Source of the DNA: Cytobacillus purgationiresistens
GTDB lineage: Bacteria > Bacillota > Bacilli > Bacillales > Cytobacillaceae
Direction of reading: 5' to 3'
DNA: 64,000 nucleotides
NCBI RefSeq assembly: GCF_030813235.1
Contig: NZ_JAUSUB010000003.1
Location: forward strand, 1-64,000
How positions within the stretch are numbered: position 1 is the first letter of the stretch; every line of letters begins with the position of its first letter. Under the pieces are notes generated by a model. That model did no database searches, was not told the DNA's origin, and worked only from the letters and a program-made list of their open reading frames with translations. Both the position numbers and the translations under genes were made by a program. This document shows positions 24,422-36,182 of this stretch, piece by piece.

Positions 24422-25393
24422 TCATCTTATTCTATTTGTTTCTTCCAAAATAAGATGATAGATCATTTTCGCCACTTCATTTGTATCATGTCGTATTGCA
24501 CCGTTTTCGAGGCTGACAATTTCACCTTGTATGACCTCGAGACCAAGCTCGTAAAGCCGATCCATATCATAGTGTACAGGCTTTGCCATTTCCTCTATAT
24601 AGCGGTCTTGAATCTGGCGAGGAATCATCTCTCTATTAACGAGTATCGTATCAATGAATGCGCATTCCATATGATCATAGATGGCTTGAACATGGTCACT
24701 CGCCCGATAGTTTAGCGTTTCCCCTGCTTGAGTCATTAAATTGCAGATATACAATTTTTTTGCTTTTGCATCGCATACCTCTTGACCTAATGTTGGAACA
24801 AGCATATTTGGAAGGATGCTCGTATATAAACTTCCAGGTCCAATGATAATTAAATCAGCTTCCCGAATGGCTTGAATCGATTCTGGAAGCGGTTTTATTT
24901 TCTCAGGAGTTAAAAATACCCGTTTGATTTTTTTCCCTGAATACGGAATCTTGGATTCACCTGATACAATGGTTCCATCTTCCACTTCAGCATGTAAAAC
25001 GACACTTTGTTTGGCAGCTGGCAGTACTCTTCCTCTGACATTCAGCACTTTGCTCATCTCTTGAATCGCGTGGACGAAGTCCCCTGTAATGGAGGTCATT
25101 GCCGCTAGAATTAAGTTGCCTAGTGAATGACCAGACAACTCATTTGATGTCGTAAAGCGATGCTGAAACATTTCCTCGACTAAAGGTTCTACATCTGATA
25201 GTGCAGCTAATACGTTGCGAATATCACCAGGAGGAGGGATATTTAAATCTTCCCTCAGCCTACCCGAGCTGCCGCCATCGTCGGCCACTGTCACAATTGC
25301 TGTAATATCTACGGGATATTTTTTAAGACCCCGCAATAATACTGGCAAGCCTGTGCCCCCACCGATGATGACTATCCTCGGTTGTCTGTTCAT
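24422..25393 (-). CDS. yvcK: Gluconeogenesis/cell-wall factor YvcK (GlmR)
   Basis: The 323-residue protein has a Rossmann-type UDP-sugar/NAD-binding fold of the CofD-like family: [15 protein letters not shown] at the N-terminus, [14 protein letters not shown], and the later [19 protein letters not shown]. YvcK binds UDP-GlcNAc and stimulates GlmS to direct carbon into peptidoglycan precursors (B. subtilis knowledge). It overlaps rapZ by 4 bases (ATGA), so the two are translationally coupled. It is intact. Confidence 0.96.
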   Translation of the reverse strand: MNRQPRIVIIGGGTGLPVLLRGLKKYPVDITAIVTVADDGGSSGRLREDLNIPPPGDIRNVLAALSDVEPLVEEMFQHRFTTSNELSGHSLGNLILAAMTSITGDFVHAIQEMSKVLNVRGRVLPAAKQSVVLHAEVEDGTIVSGESKIPYSGKKIKRVFLTPEKIKPLPESIQAIREADLIIIGPGSLYTSILPNMLVPTLGQEVCDAKAKKLYICNLMTQAGETLNYRASDHVQAIYDHMECAFIDTILVNREMIPRQIQDRYIEEMAKPVHYDMDRLYELGLEVIQGEIVSLENGAIRHDTNEVAKMIYHLILEETNRIR

Positions 25394-26280
25394 GTAGTTT
25401 CTTTTCTCCTCTCAATGTCACGGTGAGTGATTCTCGTATTATAATCATTTTTAAAATGATTTGCGATGTATTCGGTTAGAGCGACAGATCGATGCTGGCC
25501 GCCGGTACAGCCGATGGCAATCACAAGTTGCGCCTTTCCTTCTCGTTTATAATGCGGAAGCATGAACGCTAATAGATCCGTGACTTTTTCTAAAAACTTA
25601 TTCGTTTCGTTCCATTTAAGGACATACGTTGATACCTCTTCGTCCAAACCTGTTTTCGGTCTCATATGTTCTATATAATGAGGGTTGGGCAAAAAGCGTA
25701 CATCAAAAACCAGATCGGCATCAATTGGTAATCCATGTTTAAAACCAAAGGACATCACATTTACTGTAAAAATGGTTTGTTTATTCACAGAGAACTCTGT
25801 CAGAATCCTCTCGCGCAGCTCTCTCGGCTTCATATCCGAAGTCTTATAGATTAACTGTGCTCTGCCTTTTAAATCTTCAAGCAGCTCGCGCTCCAGTTTA
25901 ATTCCTTCCATAGGGAGCCCGGACGGTGCAAGCGGATGCGATCTTCTTGTCTCTTTATACCTGCGAACTAAAGTCGAATCATCCGCTTCAAGGAACAGAA
26001 TCTCTGGCGTAATCCATGACTTGTCGGCAAGATCATCCAATGCCTTAAAGAGGTGCTCAAAAAATTCGCGGCCGCGCAAATCCATCACTAATGCGACCTT
26101 ATTCATCTTATTCCCGGAATCCTTCATCAGTTCAAGAAATTTCGGCAACAGGGTAGGCGGAAGATTATCAACACAGAAAAAGCCTAAATCCTCAAAGCTT
26201 TGAATGGCAACCGTTTTTCCGGCACCTGACATACCTGTAATGATAACCATTTGTGTCTCATTGAGCGTATTCGAACTCAT
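25390..26280 (-). CDS. rapZ: RapZ-family nucleotide-binding protein
   Basis: The 296-residue P-loop protein has Walker A GMSGAGKT at residues 16-23 and a C-terminal domain with the [10 protein letters not shown] motif. In E. coli RapZ controls GlmS through small RNAs. The Bacillus homologue (YvcJ) hydrolyses GTP and affects competence and c-di-nucleotide or amino-sugar signalling less clearly. The gene is the second of the yvcI operon and overlaps yvcK by four bases. Confidence 0.95.
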   Translation of the reverse strand: MSSNTLNETQMVIITGMSGAGKTVAIQSFEDLGFFCVDNLPPTLLPKFLELMKDSGNKMNKVALVMDLRGREFFEHLFKALDDLADKSWITPEILFLEADDSTLVRRYKETRRSHPLAPSGLPMEGIKLERELLEDLKGRAQLIYKTSDMKPRELRERILTEFSVNKQTIFTVNVMSFGFKHGLPIDADLVFDVRFLPNPHYIEHMRPKTGLDEEVSTYVLKWNETNKFLEKVTDLLAFMLPHYKREGKAQLVIAIGCTGGQHRSVALTEYIANHFKNDYNTRITHRDIERRKETT

Positions 26281-26306
26281 TATGATTCCCCCTGTTTTGA
26301 AAAAAT

Positions 26307-26765
26307 TCAGCTTGGATCTAAGCGATAACTAATCAGCTCAAAGCTTGGTGTATACGTAAAGGTACCGTAAATCATTCCATTTCCTCGCAACATATATTCT
26401 AAAATATGATGATCTCCAGCCGCCATCGGTAAATCCTTTATCTGCTCGATTGCGTGCCAGCTTAATCTGCCTTCATCTGACTCGTCCACATTCAAACCAT
26501 CTGCTTCAGTAGCAAAGAATGTAAACATCATCCATTCAGAAAGAACTTTGTCTCCTTCTTTCATGATGAAGGTGAAGATTCCCTTAATATTGGGATTCCG
26601 TAAATAGATCCCTGTTTCTTCTCTATATTCTCGGATGCAAGAGTCCCGCACTGATTCGCCTGGCTCCATTTTCCCGCCTGGTGCTACCCACCAGCCTCGT
26701 CTTGGCTTTTGCAATAACAATACTTGATCATCTTTTAATAGTACGCAGTTGGTGACCCTCTGCAT
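26307..26765 (-). CDS. yvcI: Nudix hydrolase YvcI
   Basis: The roughly 152-residue protein has a full Nudix box (GGKMEPGE ... REYREETGI, about residues 31-53) with all metal-binding Glu residues. I chose ATG 26765 because AGAGG sits 8 bases before it; the upstream GTG at 26774 overlaps that site. The substrate is not deducible (8-oxo-dGTPase- or nucleoside-diphosphate-X-type). It is the first gene of the operon yvcI-rapZ-yvcK-whiA-crh, as in B. subtilis. Confidence 0.93.
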   Translation of the reverse strand: MQRVTNCVLLKDDQVLLLQKPRRGWWVAPGGKMEPGESVRDSCIREYREETGIYLRNPNIKGIFTFIMKEGDKVLSEWMMFTFFATEADGLNVDESDEGRLSWHAIEQIKDLPMAAGDHHILEYMLRGNGMIYGTFTYTPSFELISYRLDPS

Positions 26766-27130
26766 CTCATTCACCTCTATTGCTGTCTATATTTTTATTT
26801 ATAAGACATATTGAATGCCGTAAAAAAACAAATCCTGCTTATATTTATTCATTTCATTATACTATTTTTACTATACCTCTACAACGATGGAGAGATTTAT
26901 ATTCCATAGTCCATATGATAAAGATTGGGCTTACCTAATTTCTAAGAGGAAAGAGCGGTTTGAAAATAAAAAAAGAGCACAGGAGTTAGCCTGTGCTGTA
27001 CAAAGGAATATATCTTTAAAAGGGGGTCAATTTCTATTTATATAATACCCGAATTTTATTTCATGAACGTTACAGGAGAGTTAAAACAAAATGACTTTTT
27101 GTAAATTTTAGCCTGATTGGATTTATTTAC
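26766..27130. other. Intergenic region between yvcI and trxB
   Basis: 365 bases without a CDS. It holds the trxB terminator (26968-27000) and must contain the promoter of the yvcI operon, which I cannot place unambiguously. Confidence 0.5.
26968..27000 (-). terminator. Terminator downstream of trxB
   Basis: On the minus strand AGCACAGG-ctaact-CCTGTGCT is followed by CTTTTTTTATTTTC. It lies about 130 bases beyond the trxB stop. Confidence 0.8.
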
Positions 27131-28099
<969 letters not shown>

Positions 28100-28294
28100 T
28101 CAGTCCTACTTCTAAAAAAGTGTCAATTGGCAGTGCAGAAATCGACAACGTTAGGATCAATATTCATGCAACAAGCCCTTATCTACGCTTCTTGACAGCT
28201 CGAAAGTCAGTCATTTTTCCAAAAGTAGTTTTATCTATTATTGCCATCCTATACTTATCCTATAAAATCTTACAGGAAACGTCCAAAAATTTGC

Positions 28295-29791
28295 TCAATG
28301 CAGATAGTCATTCATTGATTGGATGTACTTCCTCAGAGTTGAAGTGGACACGCCATAGTTTTTAGCAATTTCTGTTTGTGACACATTATCATTTCTTAGT
28401 TTATGCCAAATGTACGAAACTGCACCTGCATGAGCCTGCGGATTGTTAATCTTTTGACCGGCCTTCACCATCTCAACAAATGCAGAGAACCACATCAGAT
28501 ACAAACCGGCTTCTACTGTGCCAACCGGACGATAATTCTTGTATAACAGCCCTGCGATATCGTGAGCAGCTGAAGTATAGTACGTATGATTGCCTGATTG
28601 AACAAATGCCAAGTAATCCTTTTCAAGCTGTGAAAATTTAAGGTTTTTCTTGATATTTGCAGATGAAAGCAGATCATTTTTCTTGCTTGAAACAGCTGTT
28701 AAAAATAACGCGAAAAGACGCTCCTCCATATGATCACTGTCGAGCTTCTTTTGAATGGAGGCATAGTGATCTTCAAACCCATTAATGGACTCACGTTCTT
28801 CATTCCATGGCTCAAAGCCAGCTTTATCCGGATTCATTTCTAATGCCTTTTTCCAGGCTGATCTTGCCAAATTCTCCAACCCGCTATAATACGCTGAATA
28901 CGACAACCAATAATAAAACGGACCGTCTCCGTCGAAACCTTGTTTTTGCAATTTGCGAAGCCACCCGAACGCCAGCTCATATTCACCAATAAGCGCAAAC
29001 GTTGCGCCTAGCTTATATTGATGCTCAACGGACATCGGCTTAATTTTTTTCAGCGCATCTCTTAACAGATGGACCTCTTTATAGTCGCCTTCATAATAAG
29101 AAAAGACGAGCTTATTACAAAGCGCATGCAGGTTCCCTGGATTTTCTTCAAATACTTTTGCAAGAATATCGGCTGCCTTCTCAACTTCACCTAAGTAAAA
29201 GTAAGCCAATGCTAGGTTATTGTACGCCGACCAATATTCCGGATACTCATCAATCACCGAAGTCAGCAACTCAACCGCTTTCGGAAAATGACCTGATTCC
29301 AAAAGCTCCCGTGCCTGCTCCTGCTTGTTTATGAGATCATCCTGTTCATATAGTTCCTCGTCTAACTCATCCGTCTCAAGCGTCAAAAGCTCCAGAAGCT
29401 CTTCTGTATCTTCAGCAAATTCGCCGTCCTCTTCCATTTCCATATAAAGTTTCGCATGATGATAAGCATCTTTAAAAAAACCAAGATGAGCATAGTTATT
29501 GGCCAAGAAGTAATGGCACTCCACCATCTCTTGATCAAGCTCCTCAAGAATAAGATGAAGCAGCCGATTTGATTCTGGATGTTCTCCAATCTCCGCATGA
29601 ACAACCGCCAACTGACAAACAATCATCGGCTCGCCTGGTTCAAGCTGCATCGCCCGCTGTAAATATTTCTTCGCTTTATGAAAATCCCGTCGATGGTAAG
29701 CCTTCAATCCTTTTGAGAAATAATACTCACCTGTCGGGATAAATGTTAGTAACTTACCCTTCTGAAATCGTGCTTTAGAGTCTTTACTCAT
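28295..29791 (-). CDS. yvcD: TPR-repeat protein YvcD with C-terminal helix-turn-helix
   Basis: The roughly 498-residue soluble protein consists of tetratricopeptide repeats from about residue 20 (YYFSKGLKAYHRRDFHKAKK) to 330. Its C-terminus reads NVSQTEIAKNYGVSTSTLRK, a helix-turn-helix motif. I chose ATG 29791 because TGGAGGATTTC lies before it; the ORF extends four codons upstream through that site. In B. subtilis yvcD is also next to trxB. The role is unknown; protein-protein contacts through TPRs combined with DNA binding is inference. Confidence 0.88.
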   Translation of the reverse strand: MSKDSKARFQKGKLLTFIPTGEYYFSKGLKAYHRRDFHKAKKYLQRAMQLEPGEPMIVCQLAVVHAEIGEHPESNRLLHLILEELDQEMVECHYFLANNYAHLGFFKDAYHHAKLYMEMEEDGEFAEDTEELLELLTLETDELDEELYEQDDLINKQEQARELLESGHFPKAVELLTSVIDEYPEYWSAYNNLALAYFYLGEVEKAADILAKVFEENPGNLHALCNKLVFSYYEGDYKEVHLLRDALKKIKPMSVEHQYKLGATFALIGEYELAFGWLRKLQKQGFDGDGPFYYWLSYSAYYSGLENLARSAWKKALEMNPDKAGFEPWNEERESINGFEDHYASIQKKLDSDHMEERLFALFLTAVSSKKNDLLSSANIKKNLKFSQLEKDYLAFVQSGNHTYYTSAAHDIAGLLYKNYRPVGTVEAGLYLMWFSAFVEMVKAGQKINNPQAHAGAVSYIWHKLRNDNVSQTEIAKNYGVSTSTLRKYIQSMNDYLH

Positions 29792-30236
29792 GAAATCCTC
29801 CATAAAATATATTAACCCAACTATTATATCATACGAGCAAGCTCATCAGGAAGGGGCTGTTGTAATAAATGGGAATTACCCAGTGATTTTCATGAAATCA
29901 TCTGGTAAATCTTTTTATAAACAGAAAGTGTGAAGGGGAAGAGTAAGTTCTGTTTTTATAAGACTCGAAAGCTTGGAGGTTCTTATTTCGCAACATTCCA
30001 TACGCAGTATCGGGGGAAGATAACTGGATAAACTTTCTAACTCTAAAATAAGTGAGCAGTTTATTATATAGGAGGAAATTAACCTTTACCGTATTCATAT
30101 GGGCATCAGTTGAATACTTATTACAAACCATGCAAGCATTGGGAGCATTAAGTAAAACGGATAAAAGAGAACTTTTCTTAACTCCTTTAGGGCGAGAACC
30201 GATTTACCATCAGAATATAACTGCCGTCTAAAAGAT
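29792..30236. other. Intergenic region before the tandem repeats
   Basis: About 445 bases with no convincing gene. The one frame of 77 codons (29898-30131, minus) lacks a ribosome binding site and family features. The yvcD promoter must lie at its left end. Confidence 0.5.
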
Positions 30237-30740
30237 AGGGGAAGGTAGAAAAAAGGTGATAATAATCCCGATCTAAGGTGAATAATGTCGGGGAAGGTAG
30301 AAAAAAAAGCGATAATAATCCCGATCTAAGGTGAATAATGTCGGAGAAGGTAGAAAAAAGCGATAATAATCCCGATCTAAGGTGAATAGTGTCGGGGAAG
30401 GTAGAAAAAAAGCGATAATAATCCCATTCTAAGGTGAATAATCTCGGAGAAGGTAGAAAAAAAGCGATAATAATCCCATTCTAAGGTGAATAATGTCGGA
30501 GAAGGTAGAAAAAAAGCGATAATAATCCCGATCTAAGGTGAATAATGTCGGGGAAGGTAGAAAAAAAGCGATAATAATCCCATTCTAAGGTGAATAGTGT
30601 CGGGGAAGGTAGAAAAAAAGCGATAATAATCCCGATCTAAGGTGAATAATGTCGGGGAAGGTAGAAAAAAAGCGATAATAATCCCGATCTAAGGTGAATA
30701 ATGTCGGGGAAGGTAGAAAAAAAGCGATAATAATCCCAAA
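30237..30740. repeat. 52-bp minisatellite, ten units
   Basis: The unit GGGGAAGGTAGAAAAAAAGC + GATAATAATCCCGATCTAAG + GTGAATAATGTC is repeated ten times. GAAGGTAG occurs at 30241, 30293, 30346, 30397, 30449, 30501, 30553, 30605, 30657 and 30709, so the period is almost exactly 52. Variants are CCCGATC/CCCATTC, AATAATG/AATAGTG and GGGG/GGAG. There are no unique spacers, so it is not a CRISPR array. Confidence 0.95.
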
Positions 30741-30883
30741 TTAATAATAGTTGTAGGTTTTGAAATGACAACGCGAAAAGTTATTTGAACCAACTACCAA
30801 ATAAAGACTTTATTGACTAGATTGTCAATCAGATTTCATTTAAGTGAGGCACGCCCTTTCTACTAACTTTTCTAGATCCCCAA

Positions 30884-30917
30884 ACAAAGACCGCTTCCTC
30901 TCAATCAGAGGAAACGG
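30884..30917 (-). terminator. Terminator of the his operon
   Basis: On the minus strand CCGTTTCCTCT-gattg-AGAGGAAGCGG is followed by TCTTTGTTTG. The stem overlaps the last codons and stop of hisIE. Confidence 0.8.
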
Positions 30918-31542
30918 TTTTCTGCTCGTGTCTGGTCTCTAACACTTTTAATACGTCTTTGATTGGCAGCTTCTGTTCGCGCAGGAGGACTAGAAGGTGA
31001 TAGATCAGGTCGGCAGATTCCCATTTGAGTTCTTCGGCATCTCGGTTTTTGGCAGCGATGATGACTTCTGCTGATTCTTCTCCGACTTTTTTCAAAATTT
31101 TATCTACGCCTTCTTCAAAAAGATAGGTTGTATAGGCGCCTTCAGGGCGTTCCAGCTCACGCTCTGCGATAATCTTCTCTAGCTTAAGGAGAATGCTGTA
31201 ATCCGCAACAGGCACATCATTTGCTCGATAAATGCTTTCTGAGAAACAACTTTCCGCTCCAGTATGGCAGGCTGGTCCAGCAGGGTCTATTAACACAACG
31301 AGCGCATCTTGGTCACAGTCCCATTTCATCTCGATAATCTTCTGTGTATTGCCGCTCGTTTCTCCTTTATGCCAAAGTTCGTTGCGGGAGCGACTGAAAA
31401 ACCAGGTTTCACCTGTTTCTATAGACTTCTGCAAGGATTCGTGATTCATATAAGCGAGTGTCAGCACATCCTTTGTTTCGACGTGCTGGATGATCGCAGG
31501 GATTAAGCCTTTTTCATCGAATTTTACGGTGTCTATATTCAT
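30901..31542 (-). CDS. hisI: Bifunctional phosphoribosyl-AMP cyclohydrolase / phosphoribosyl-ATP pyrophosphatase
   Basis: The 213-residue fusion catalyses the second and third steps of histidine synthesis. Residues 1-115 are the HisI cyclohydrolase with the metal-binding [10 protein letters not shown] and CHTGAESCF. Residues 120-205 are HisE pyrophosphohydrolase ([34 protein letters not shown]). It is the last gene of the operon and overlaps hisF by four bases. Confidence 0.98.
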   Translation of the reverse strand: MNIDTVKFDEKGLIPAIIQHVETKDVLTLAYMNHESLQKSIETGETWFFSRSRNELWHKGETSGNTQKIIEMKWDCDQDALVVLIDPAGPACHTGAESCFSESIYRANDVPVADYSILLKLEKIIAERELERPEGAYTTYLFEEGVDKILKKVGEESAEVIIAAKNRDAEELKWESADLIYHLLVLLREQKLPIKDVLKVLETRHEQKTVSSD

Positions 31543-32297
31543 CTGACGAACACTCCTTTTTCTTTTATAAAGGCTTTGACTTCTGCTACTGATGTTTCTT
31601 TATAGTGAAATATGGAGGCGGCCAGTGCAGCATCTGCTTGGCCTTTTGTGAAGGCATTGGCAAAATGATCTGCATTTCCAGCGCCACCTGATGCAATAAC
31701 TGGTACGGAAACCTTTTCGCTAACGGCTTTTGTTAAAGCTAAATCAAAGCCTTTTTTCTCTCCATCTGAGTCCATGCTTGTCAGCAGAATTTCCCCAGCA
31801 CCTCGGTCGACCGCTTCTTTAACCCAATCCATCACATCTCGTTCCGTTCGAGTGCGACCGCCATGTGTATAGACAGTCCATGATTCTAGGTCTGGATCGT
31901 ACTTCGCATCAACAGCAACAACAATGCATTGAGCACCAAAGTAATTCGATCCCTCGGTAATCAATTCAGGGCGATTCACTGCTGCTGTATTCAAGGAAAC
32001 TTTATCGGCCCCCGCCCTTAGAATTCTTTTCATATCTTCAAGGGTGTTAATGCCTCCGCCAACTGTAAAAGGGATAGCTAGCTCTGAAGCAACTGCTTTG
32101 ACAACCTCAACCATCGTTTTCCTGCCTTCATGTGAGGCTGAGATATCAAGGAACACCAGCTCATCTGCCCCTTGTTCATCATAAAAGCGTGCCAGCTCAA
32201 CTGGATCGCCCGCATCACGAAGCTGGACAAATTGGATGCCTTTCACAACACGGCCATCCTTCACATCTAAGCATGGAATGATTCTTTTAGTCAGCAT
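31539..32297 (-). CDS. hisF: Imidazole glycerol phosphate synthase cyclase subunit
   Basis: The 252-residue (beta/alpha)8 barrel takes ammonia from HisH and converts PRFAR to imidazole glycerol phosphate and AICAR. The catalytic Asp11 (CLDVKDG) and Asp130 (VAVDAKYD) are present, and phosphate-binding loops GGGI and ASGGAG are visible. It overlaps hisA by one base and hisI by four. Confidence 0.99.
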   Translation of the reverse strand: MLTKRIIPCLDVKDGRVVKGIQFVQLRDAGDPVELARFYDEQGADELVFLDISASHEGRKTMVEVVKAVASELAIPFTVGGGINTLEDMKRILRAGADKVSLNTAAVNRPELITEGSNYFGAQCIVVAVDAKYDPDLESWTVYTHGGRTRTERDVMDWVKEAVDRGAGEILLTSMDSDGEKKGFDLALTKAVSEKVSVPVIASGGAGNADHFANAFTKGQADAALAASIFHYKETSVAEVKAFIKEKGVFVR

Positions 32298-33028
32298 TAC
32301 AGTTGCACCGCTTCTAATGCTTGCCGAGCAGTAAAGCGCCCTTCATATATCGCTTTTCCAACAATCGCACCAACCACACCCTCATTAGAAAATTGCTGGA
32401 GCTTGGTTAAATCATTCAGCGCACTTACTCCGCCTGATGCGATGACATTTTTCCCTGTTTCCTTTGCCAATTGACGAACTGCCTCAATATTAGGACCAGA
32501 AAGCATGCCATCTGTTGCAATGTCTGTGAATATAAATGTCTCCGCTCCCACGTCAGCGAATTTTTTACCAACATCCACAGCTTTGACTTCCGAAGTATTC
32601 TGCCAGCCATGTGTAGCAACATAGCCGTTCTTAGCATCAATACCAACCGCGATCGAGTCTCCGTATGTCTGAATCATCTTTACGGCAAACTCAGGATTGG
32701 ATATGGCCACACTGCCAATGATGATACGAGAAACACCGTTTTCCAAATAGTGAATAACATCCTCTTCCGTGCGGATTCCACCGCCGATCTGAATTTTTGC
32801 ACGAAGCTCTTTTGCGGCTTGAATCACGTAGGAATCATTGACTCTCTTCCCGTTTTTGGCACCATCAAGATCGACCATATGAATCCATTTCGCTCCATCA
32901 GCCGAGAAATTTTTCGCCATATCAAATGGAGAATCTCCGTAAATCGTTTCTTGATCGTAGTCACCTTGCAACAGGCGAACACATTTACCGCCCCTCATAT
33001 CGATTGCAGGAAAAATCGTAAAGGTCAT
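32297..33028 (-). CDS. hisA: ProFAR isomerase
   Basis: The 243-residue barrel enzyme isomerises ProFAR to PRFAR. The catalytic acids are Asp10 (PAIDMRGG) and Asp131 (VGIDAKNG), with GGGIRT and ASGGVS phosphate loops. It overlaps hisH by four bases and hisF by one. Confidence 0.99.
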   Translation of the reverse strand: MTFTIFPAIDMRGGKCVRLLQGDYDQETIYGDSPFDMAKNFSADGAKWIHMVDLDGAKNGKRVNDSYVIQAAKELRAKIQIGGGIRTEEDVIHYLENGVSRIIIGSVAISNPEFAVKMIQTYGDSIAVGIDAKNGYVATHGWQNTSEVKAVDVGKKFADVGAETFIFTDIATDGMLSGPNIEAVRQLAKETGKNVIASGGVSALNDLTKLQQFSNEGVVGAIVGKAIYEGRFTARQALEAVQL

Positions 33029-33663
33029 GATACGCCCATCCTTTCTTCAGCCATCTTTGTAAAATTAAGCAAGATTCTCATTCCGGCTTTGCTGCTTTTT
33101 TCCGGATGAAATTGCGTGCCGAATATATTTTCTTTGCCAACAACCGCAGGCACATCCACATCATATTGGCTGCTTGCAATCAGGACGTCAGCAGCTTCGG
33201 TTACTGCGTAGTATGAATGCACGAAGTAAACAAAATCTTCGTCTACCTTTTTTAATATAGGGGATTCATTAATGAACTTGAGTTGATTCCATCCCATATG
33301 CGGAACTTTGTAGGAAATGCCCTCAGCAGTGACTCCCGGAAATTTTTTTACATAACCAGGAAGAAGACCGAGACCTCTTGTTCCACCGTTTTCTTCGCTT
33401 TCTTCAAATAATAGCTGCATCCCAAGACAGATGCCTAAGAGCGGTTTTCCTGTAGCGGCAAAGTCTATGATTGTATTGGAGAGACCGGTGCGATGCAACA
33501 GCTCCATCGCATCCTTAATCGCGCCAACCCCTGGTAAGATGAGGCCGTCAGCTTCCATTAGCGCAACCGGCTCATCGGATATCAAATAGGGGACTTCAAG
33601 ACGTTCAAGTGCTTTACTCACACTGAAGAGATTCCCCATTCCATAATCAATAATGCCGATCAT
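33025..33663 (-). CDS. hisH: Imidazole glycerol phosphate synthase glutaminase subunit
   Basis: The 212-residue class I glutamine amidotransferase supplies ammonia to HisF. The triad is Cys79 ([11 protein letters not shown]), His186 and Glu188 ([10 protein letters not shown]). It lies between hisB and hisA in the usual order and has normal length. Confidence 0.99.
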   Translation of the reverse strand: MIGIIDYGMGNLFSVSKALERLEVPYLISDEPVALMEADGLILPGVGAIKDAMELLHRTGLSNTIIDFAATGKPLLGICLGMQLLFEESEENGGTRGLGLLPGYVKKFPGVTAEGISYKVPHMGWNQLKFINESPILKKVDEDFVYFVHSYYAVTEAADVLIASSQYDVDVPAVVGKENIFGTQFHPEKSSKAGMRILLNFTKMAEERMGVS

Positions 33664-34251
33664 CTATAACATCCCTTTCGTCGAAGGAACCCCTTTAATA
33701 CGAGGATCAATCGTTGTTGCTTCATCAAGCGCACGGGCCAGCGCTTTGAAAACAGCTTCAATCATATGGTGCGTATTATGACCATAGTGAACAATGACGT
33801 GAAGATTTATTCTTGCTTCAAGAGCAAGCTTCCACAGGAATTCATGGACAAGCTCAGTATCGAAAGTACCGACTTTTTGGTTCGGGAACTTTGCACGTAT
33901 TTCAAGGTGAGGGCGATTGCTTAGATCAACAACGACTTGTGCCAGTGTTTCATCCATTGGTACAAATGCATTGCCATATCGTTTGATACCTCGTTTATCA
34001 CCGACCGCTTCTTTAATCGCAAGACCGAGGCAGATGCCGATATCTTCCGTTGTATGGTGATCATCGATTTCTACATCACCATTAGCGTCGATCGTCAAAT
34101 CGAACTGGCCATGCTTTGCAAACAAGTCAAGCATATGGGTCATAAATGGCACGCCTGTATTTAAATCACTGTCGCCTTCCCCATCTATGTTCAGTGATAG
34201 CTGAATGTTGGTTTCATTTGTTTTTCTTCTCAATTCTGACGTTCTTGCCAT
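33664..34251 (-). CDS. hisB: Imidazoleglycerol-phosphate dehydratase
   Basis: The 195-residue enzyme dehydrates imidazole glycerol phosphate to imidazole acetol phosphate. Two metal-binding motifs, DDHHTTEDIGI and HNTHHMIEA, are visible. It is the monofunctional form without a HisB phosphatase domain. It abuts hisH directly. Confidence 0.99.
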   Translation of the reverse strand: MARTSELRRKTNETNIQLSLNIDGEGDSDLNTGVPFMTHMLDLFAKHGQFDLTIDANGDVEIDDHHTTEDIGICLGLAIKEAVGDKRGIKRYGNAFVPMDETLAQVVVDLSNRPHLEIRAKFPNQKVGTFDTELVHEFLWKLALEARINLHVIVHYGHNTHHMIEAVFKALARALDEATTIDPRIKGVPSTKGML

Positions 34252-34266
34252 TTCGCATCTCTCCCA

Positions 34267-35535
34267 TCATCTTAATCTTGTTTCAATCGATCTTGCATGA
34301 GCCTCTAAGCCTTCTTGCCTTGCAAACGCTGCGATTTTTTCTCCGTTCTGCTTTAATGCTTTTTCACTATAGAAAAGAATGCTAGATTTTTTTTGAAACT
34401 CATCCACACTTAACGGACTGGAGAAACGGGCGGTACCATTCGTAGGCAGCACATGATTTGGACCAGCAAAGTAATCCCCAACTGGTTCAGGACTGTATCT
34501 GCCGATAAAAATCGCACCGGCGTGGCGAATACTTCCGAGCAGTTCCATTGGATTTTCCGTTAAGATCTCTAAGTGTTCTGGAGCAAGCTGATTGATCTTT
34601 TCCACCGCTTGATCGATTGTTTCCGTCACATAAATGGCCCCATAATTTTCAACAGATTGACTGGCTATTTCATACTTTGGCAGCGTTGATAGTTGTCGGT
34701 GAACCTCTGCTTGTACAGCCTCTGCCAAACTTTGCGAAGAGGTTACAAGGACACTGCTAGCCATTTCATCATGCTCTGCCTGGGAGAGCAGGTCTGCTGC
34801 CACCTCTACCGGTATCGCTGATTCATCTGCCAGAATGGCAATTTCACTCGGGCCTGCAATCATATCAATGGCAACATCACCAAATACTTCTCGCTTTGCT
34901 AATGCAACAAAAATATTGCCAGGTCCCGTGATTTTATCGACTTGTTTAATGGTTTCTGTCCCATATGCCAGCGCTGCAATCGCTTGGGCACCGCCGACTT
35001 TATAGATTTCAGCTGCACCTGCAATTTGAGCTGCTGCGAGGACGGCTGGCGGAAGCTTCCCTGTTTTTTGATCAGGGGGTGAAGTGATTACGATTCGCTT
35101 CACACCTGCTACTTGAGCTGGGATGACGTTCATGAGAACGGAGGATGGGTAGGCCGCTTTTCCTCCTGGTACATATAGGCCAACTGAATCGAGTGGCGTA
35201 ATTTTCTGTCCAAGAATCGTTCCGTTTTCCTCTGTTGTCATCCATGAGTTTTTTAGCTGTTTTTCATGATAAGAGCGGATATTATTCGCTGCCTCTTTTA
35301 TGATTGAAAGCATATTTTCGTCGAGTAATCGATAGGCTTCTGCTATTTCTTCCTCTGATACTTTAAGGTTCTGAAGGGCAATGCCATCAAATTTTTCGGT
35401 GTAGTTGATTAAGGCTTGATCTCCCTCAGCACGGACCGTTTCAATAATCACTTTGACTGTTTGACGCTGTACTTCCGTTCCGTTATCAACCGATCTTTTT
35501 ATCGATACTGCTTGATCTGCATGAATAATCTTCAT
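34267..35535 (-). CDS. hisD: Histidinol dehydrogenase
   Basis: The 422-residue zinc enzyme performs the last two steps, histidinol to histidine, using two NAD. The family signature is visible ([25 protein letters not shown] with the zinc ligands, and LAPEHLEI with the catalytic Glu-His). It overlaps hisG by four bases and is followed by hisB after 15. No histidinol-phosphate aminotransferase or phosphatase gene is in this window, so those steps are encoded elsewhere. Confidence 0.99.
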   Translation of the reverse strand: MKIIHADQAVSIKRSVDNGTEVQRQTVKVIIETVRAEGDQALINYTEKFDGIALQNLKVSEEEIAEAYRLLDENMLSIIKEAANNIRSYHEKQLKNSWMTTEENGTILGQKITPLDSVGLYVPGGKAAYPSSVLMNVIPAQVAGVKRIVITSPPDQKTGKLPPAVLAAAQIAGAAEIYKVGGAQAIAALAYGTETIKQVDKITGPGNIFVALAKREVFGDVAIDMIAGPSEIAILADESAIPVEVAADLLSQAEHDEMASSVLVTSSQSLAEAVQAEVHRQLSTLPKYEIASQSVENYGAIYVTETIDQAVEKINQLAPEHLEILTENPMELLGSIRHAGAIFIGRYSPEPVGDYFAGPNHVLPTNGTARFSSPLSVDEFQKKSSILFYSEKALKQNGEKIAAFARQEGLEAHARSIETRLR

Positions 35536-36182
35536 CCGGTTTCGCCTGCCTTTATCCCGCTGATTACTTCCGTTAACCGCTCGACAACCTCGCTAATGCG
35601 AGCATCCTTCATTCGATAACTGACCGGGTTCACAATCAATCTCGATGTAATGTTTACGATTTCCTCATATTCCACGAGGCCATTTTCTTTTAATGTTCGG
35701 CCTGTAGATACAATGTCGACGATTCGATCAGCAAGACCAATGAGCGGAGCAAGCTCGATTGAGCCATTCAGCTTGATGATTTCTACCTGCTCACCTTGTT
35801 CTCGAAAATAAGCGGCAGCAACATTTGGATACTTCGTTGCCACTTTAGGTGCAACATCGTTCATTTTTGTATTTGGGATACCTGCAACTGCAAGATAGCA
35901 GGCACTAATTTGCAAGTCTAGCAGTTCATAGACATCTCTTTCTTCTTCAAGCATGACGTCTTTTCCGGCAATGCCAAGGTCAGCCACACCATGCTCGACA
36001 TATGTCGGGACATCCATTGGTTTTGCTAGAATAAAGCGGAATTTCTCTTCTGGAACATCGATAATGAGCTTGCGTGAATCATCAAATTCTGGAGGCAGCT
36101 GGAATCCGGCTTGTCTGAGCATGTAGGCAGCTTCGGTAAAAATACGTCCCTTTGGCATGGCGATTGTTAATATATCGTTCAT
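35532..36182 (-). CDS. hisG: ATP phosphoribosyltransferase, short form
   Basis: The 216-residue enzyme performs the first committed step (ATP + PRPP). It is the short HisG-S form, without the C-terminal feedback domain, so it needs HisZ, encoded directly upstream. The PRPP-binding region [16 protein letters not shown] is visible. It overlaps hisZ by four bases and hisD by four. Confidence 0.98.
   Translation of the reverse strand: MNDILTIAMPKGRIFTEAAYMLRQAGFQLPPEFDDSRKLIIDVPEEKFRFILAKPMDVPTYVEHGVADLGIAGKDVMLEEERDVYELLDLQISACYLAVAGIPNTKMNDVAPKVATKYPNVAAAYFREQGEQVEIIKLNGSIELAPLIGLADRIVDIVSTGRTLKENGLVEYEEIVNITSRLIVNPVSYRMKDARISEVVERLTEVISGIKAGETG

Noticed and set aside
29898-30131. 77-codon minus-strand ORF before the minisatellite
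   Set aside because: No ribosome binding site and no recognisable domain.
30237-30740. Possible CRISPR array
   Set aside because: The whole 52-base period is repeated with few substitutions; there are no unique spacers and no cas genes.
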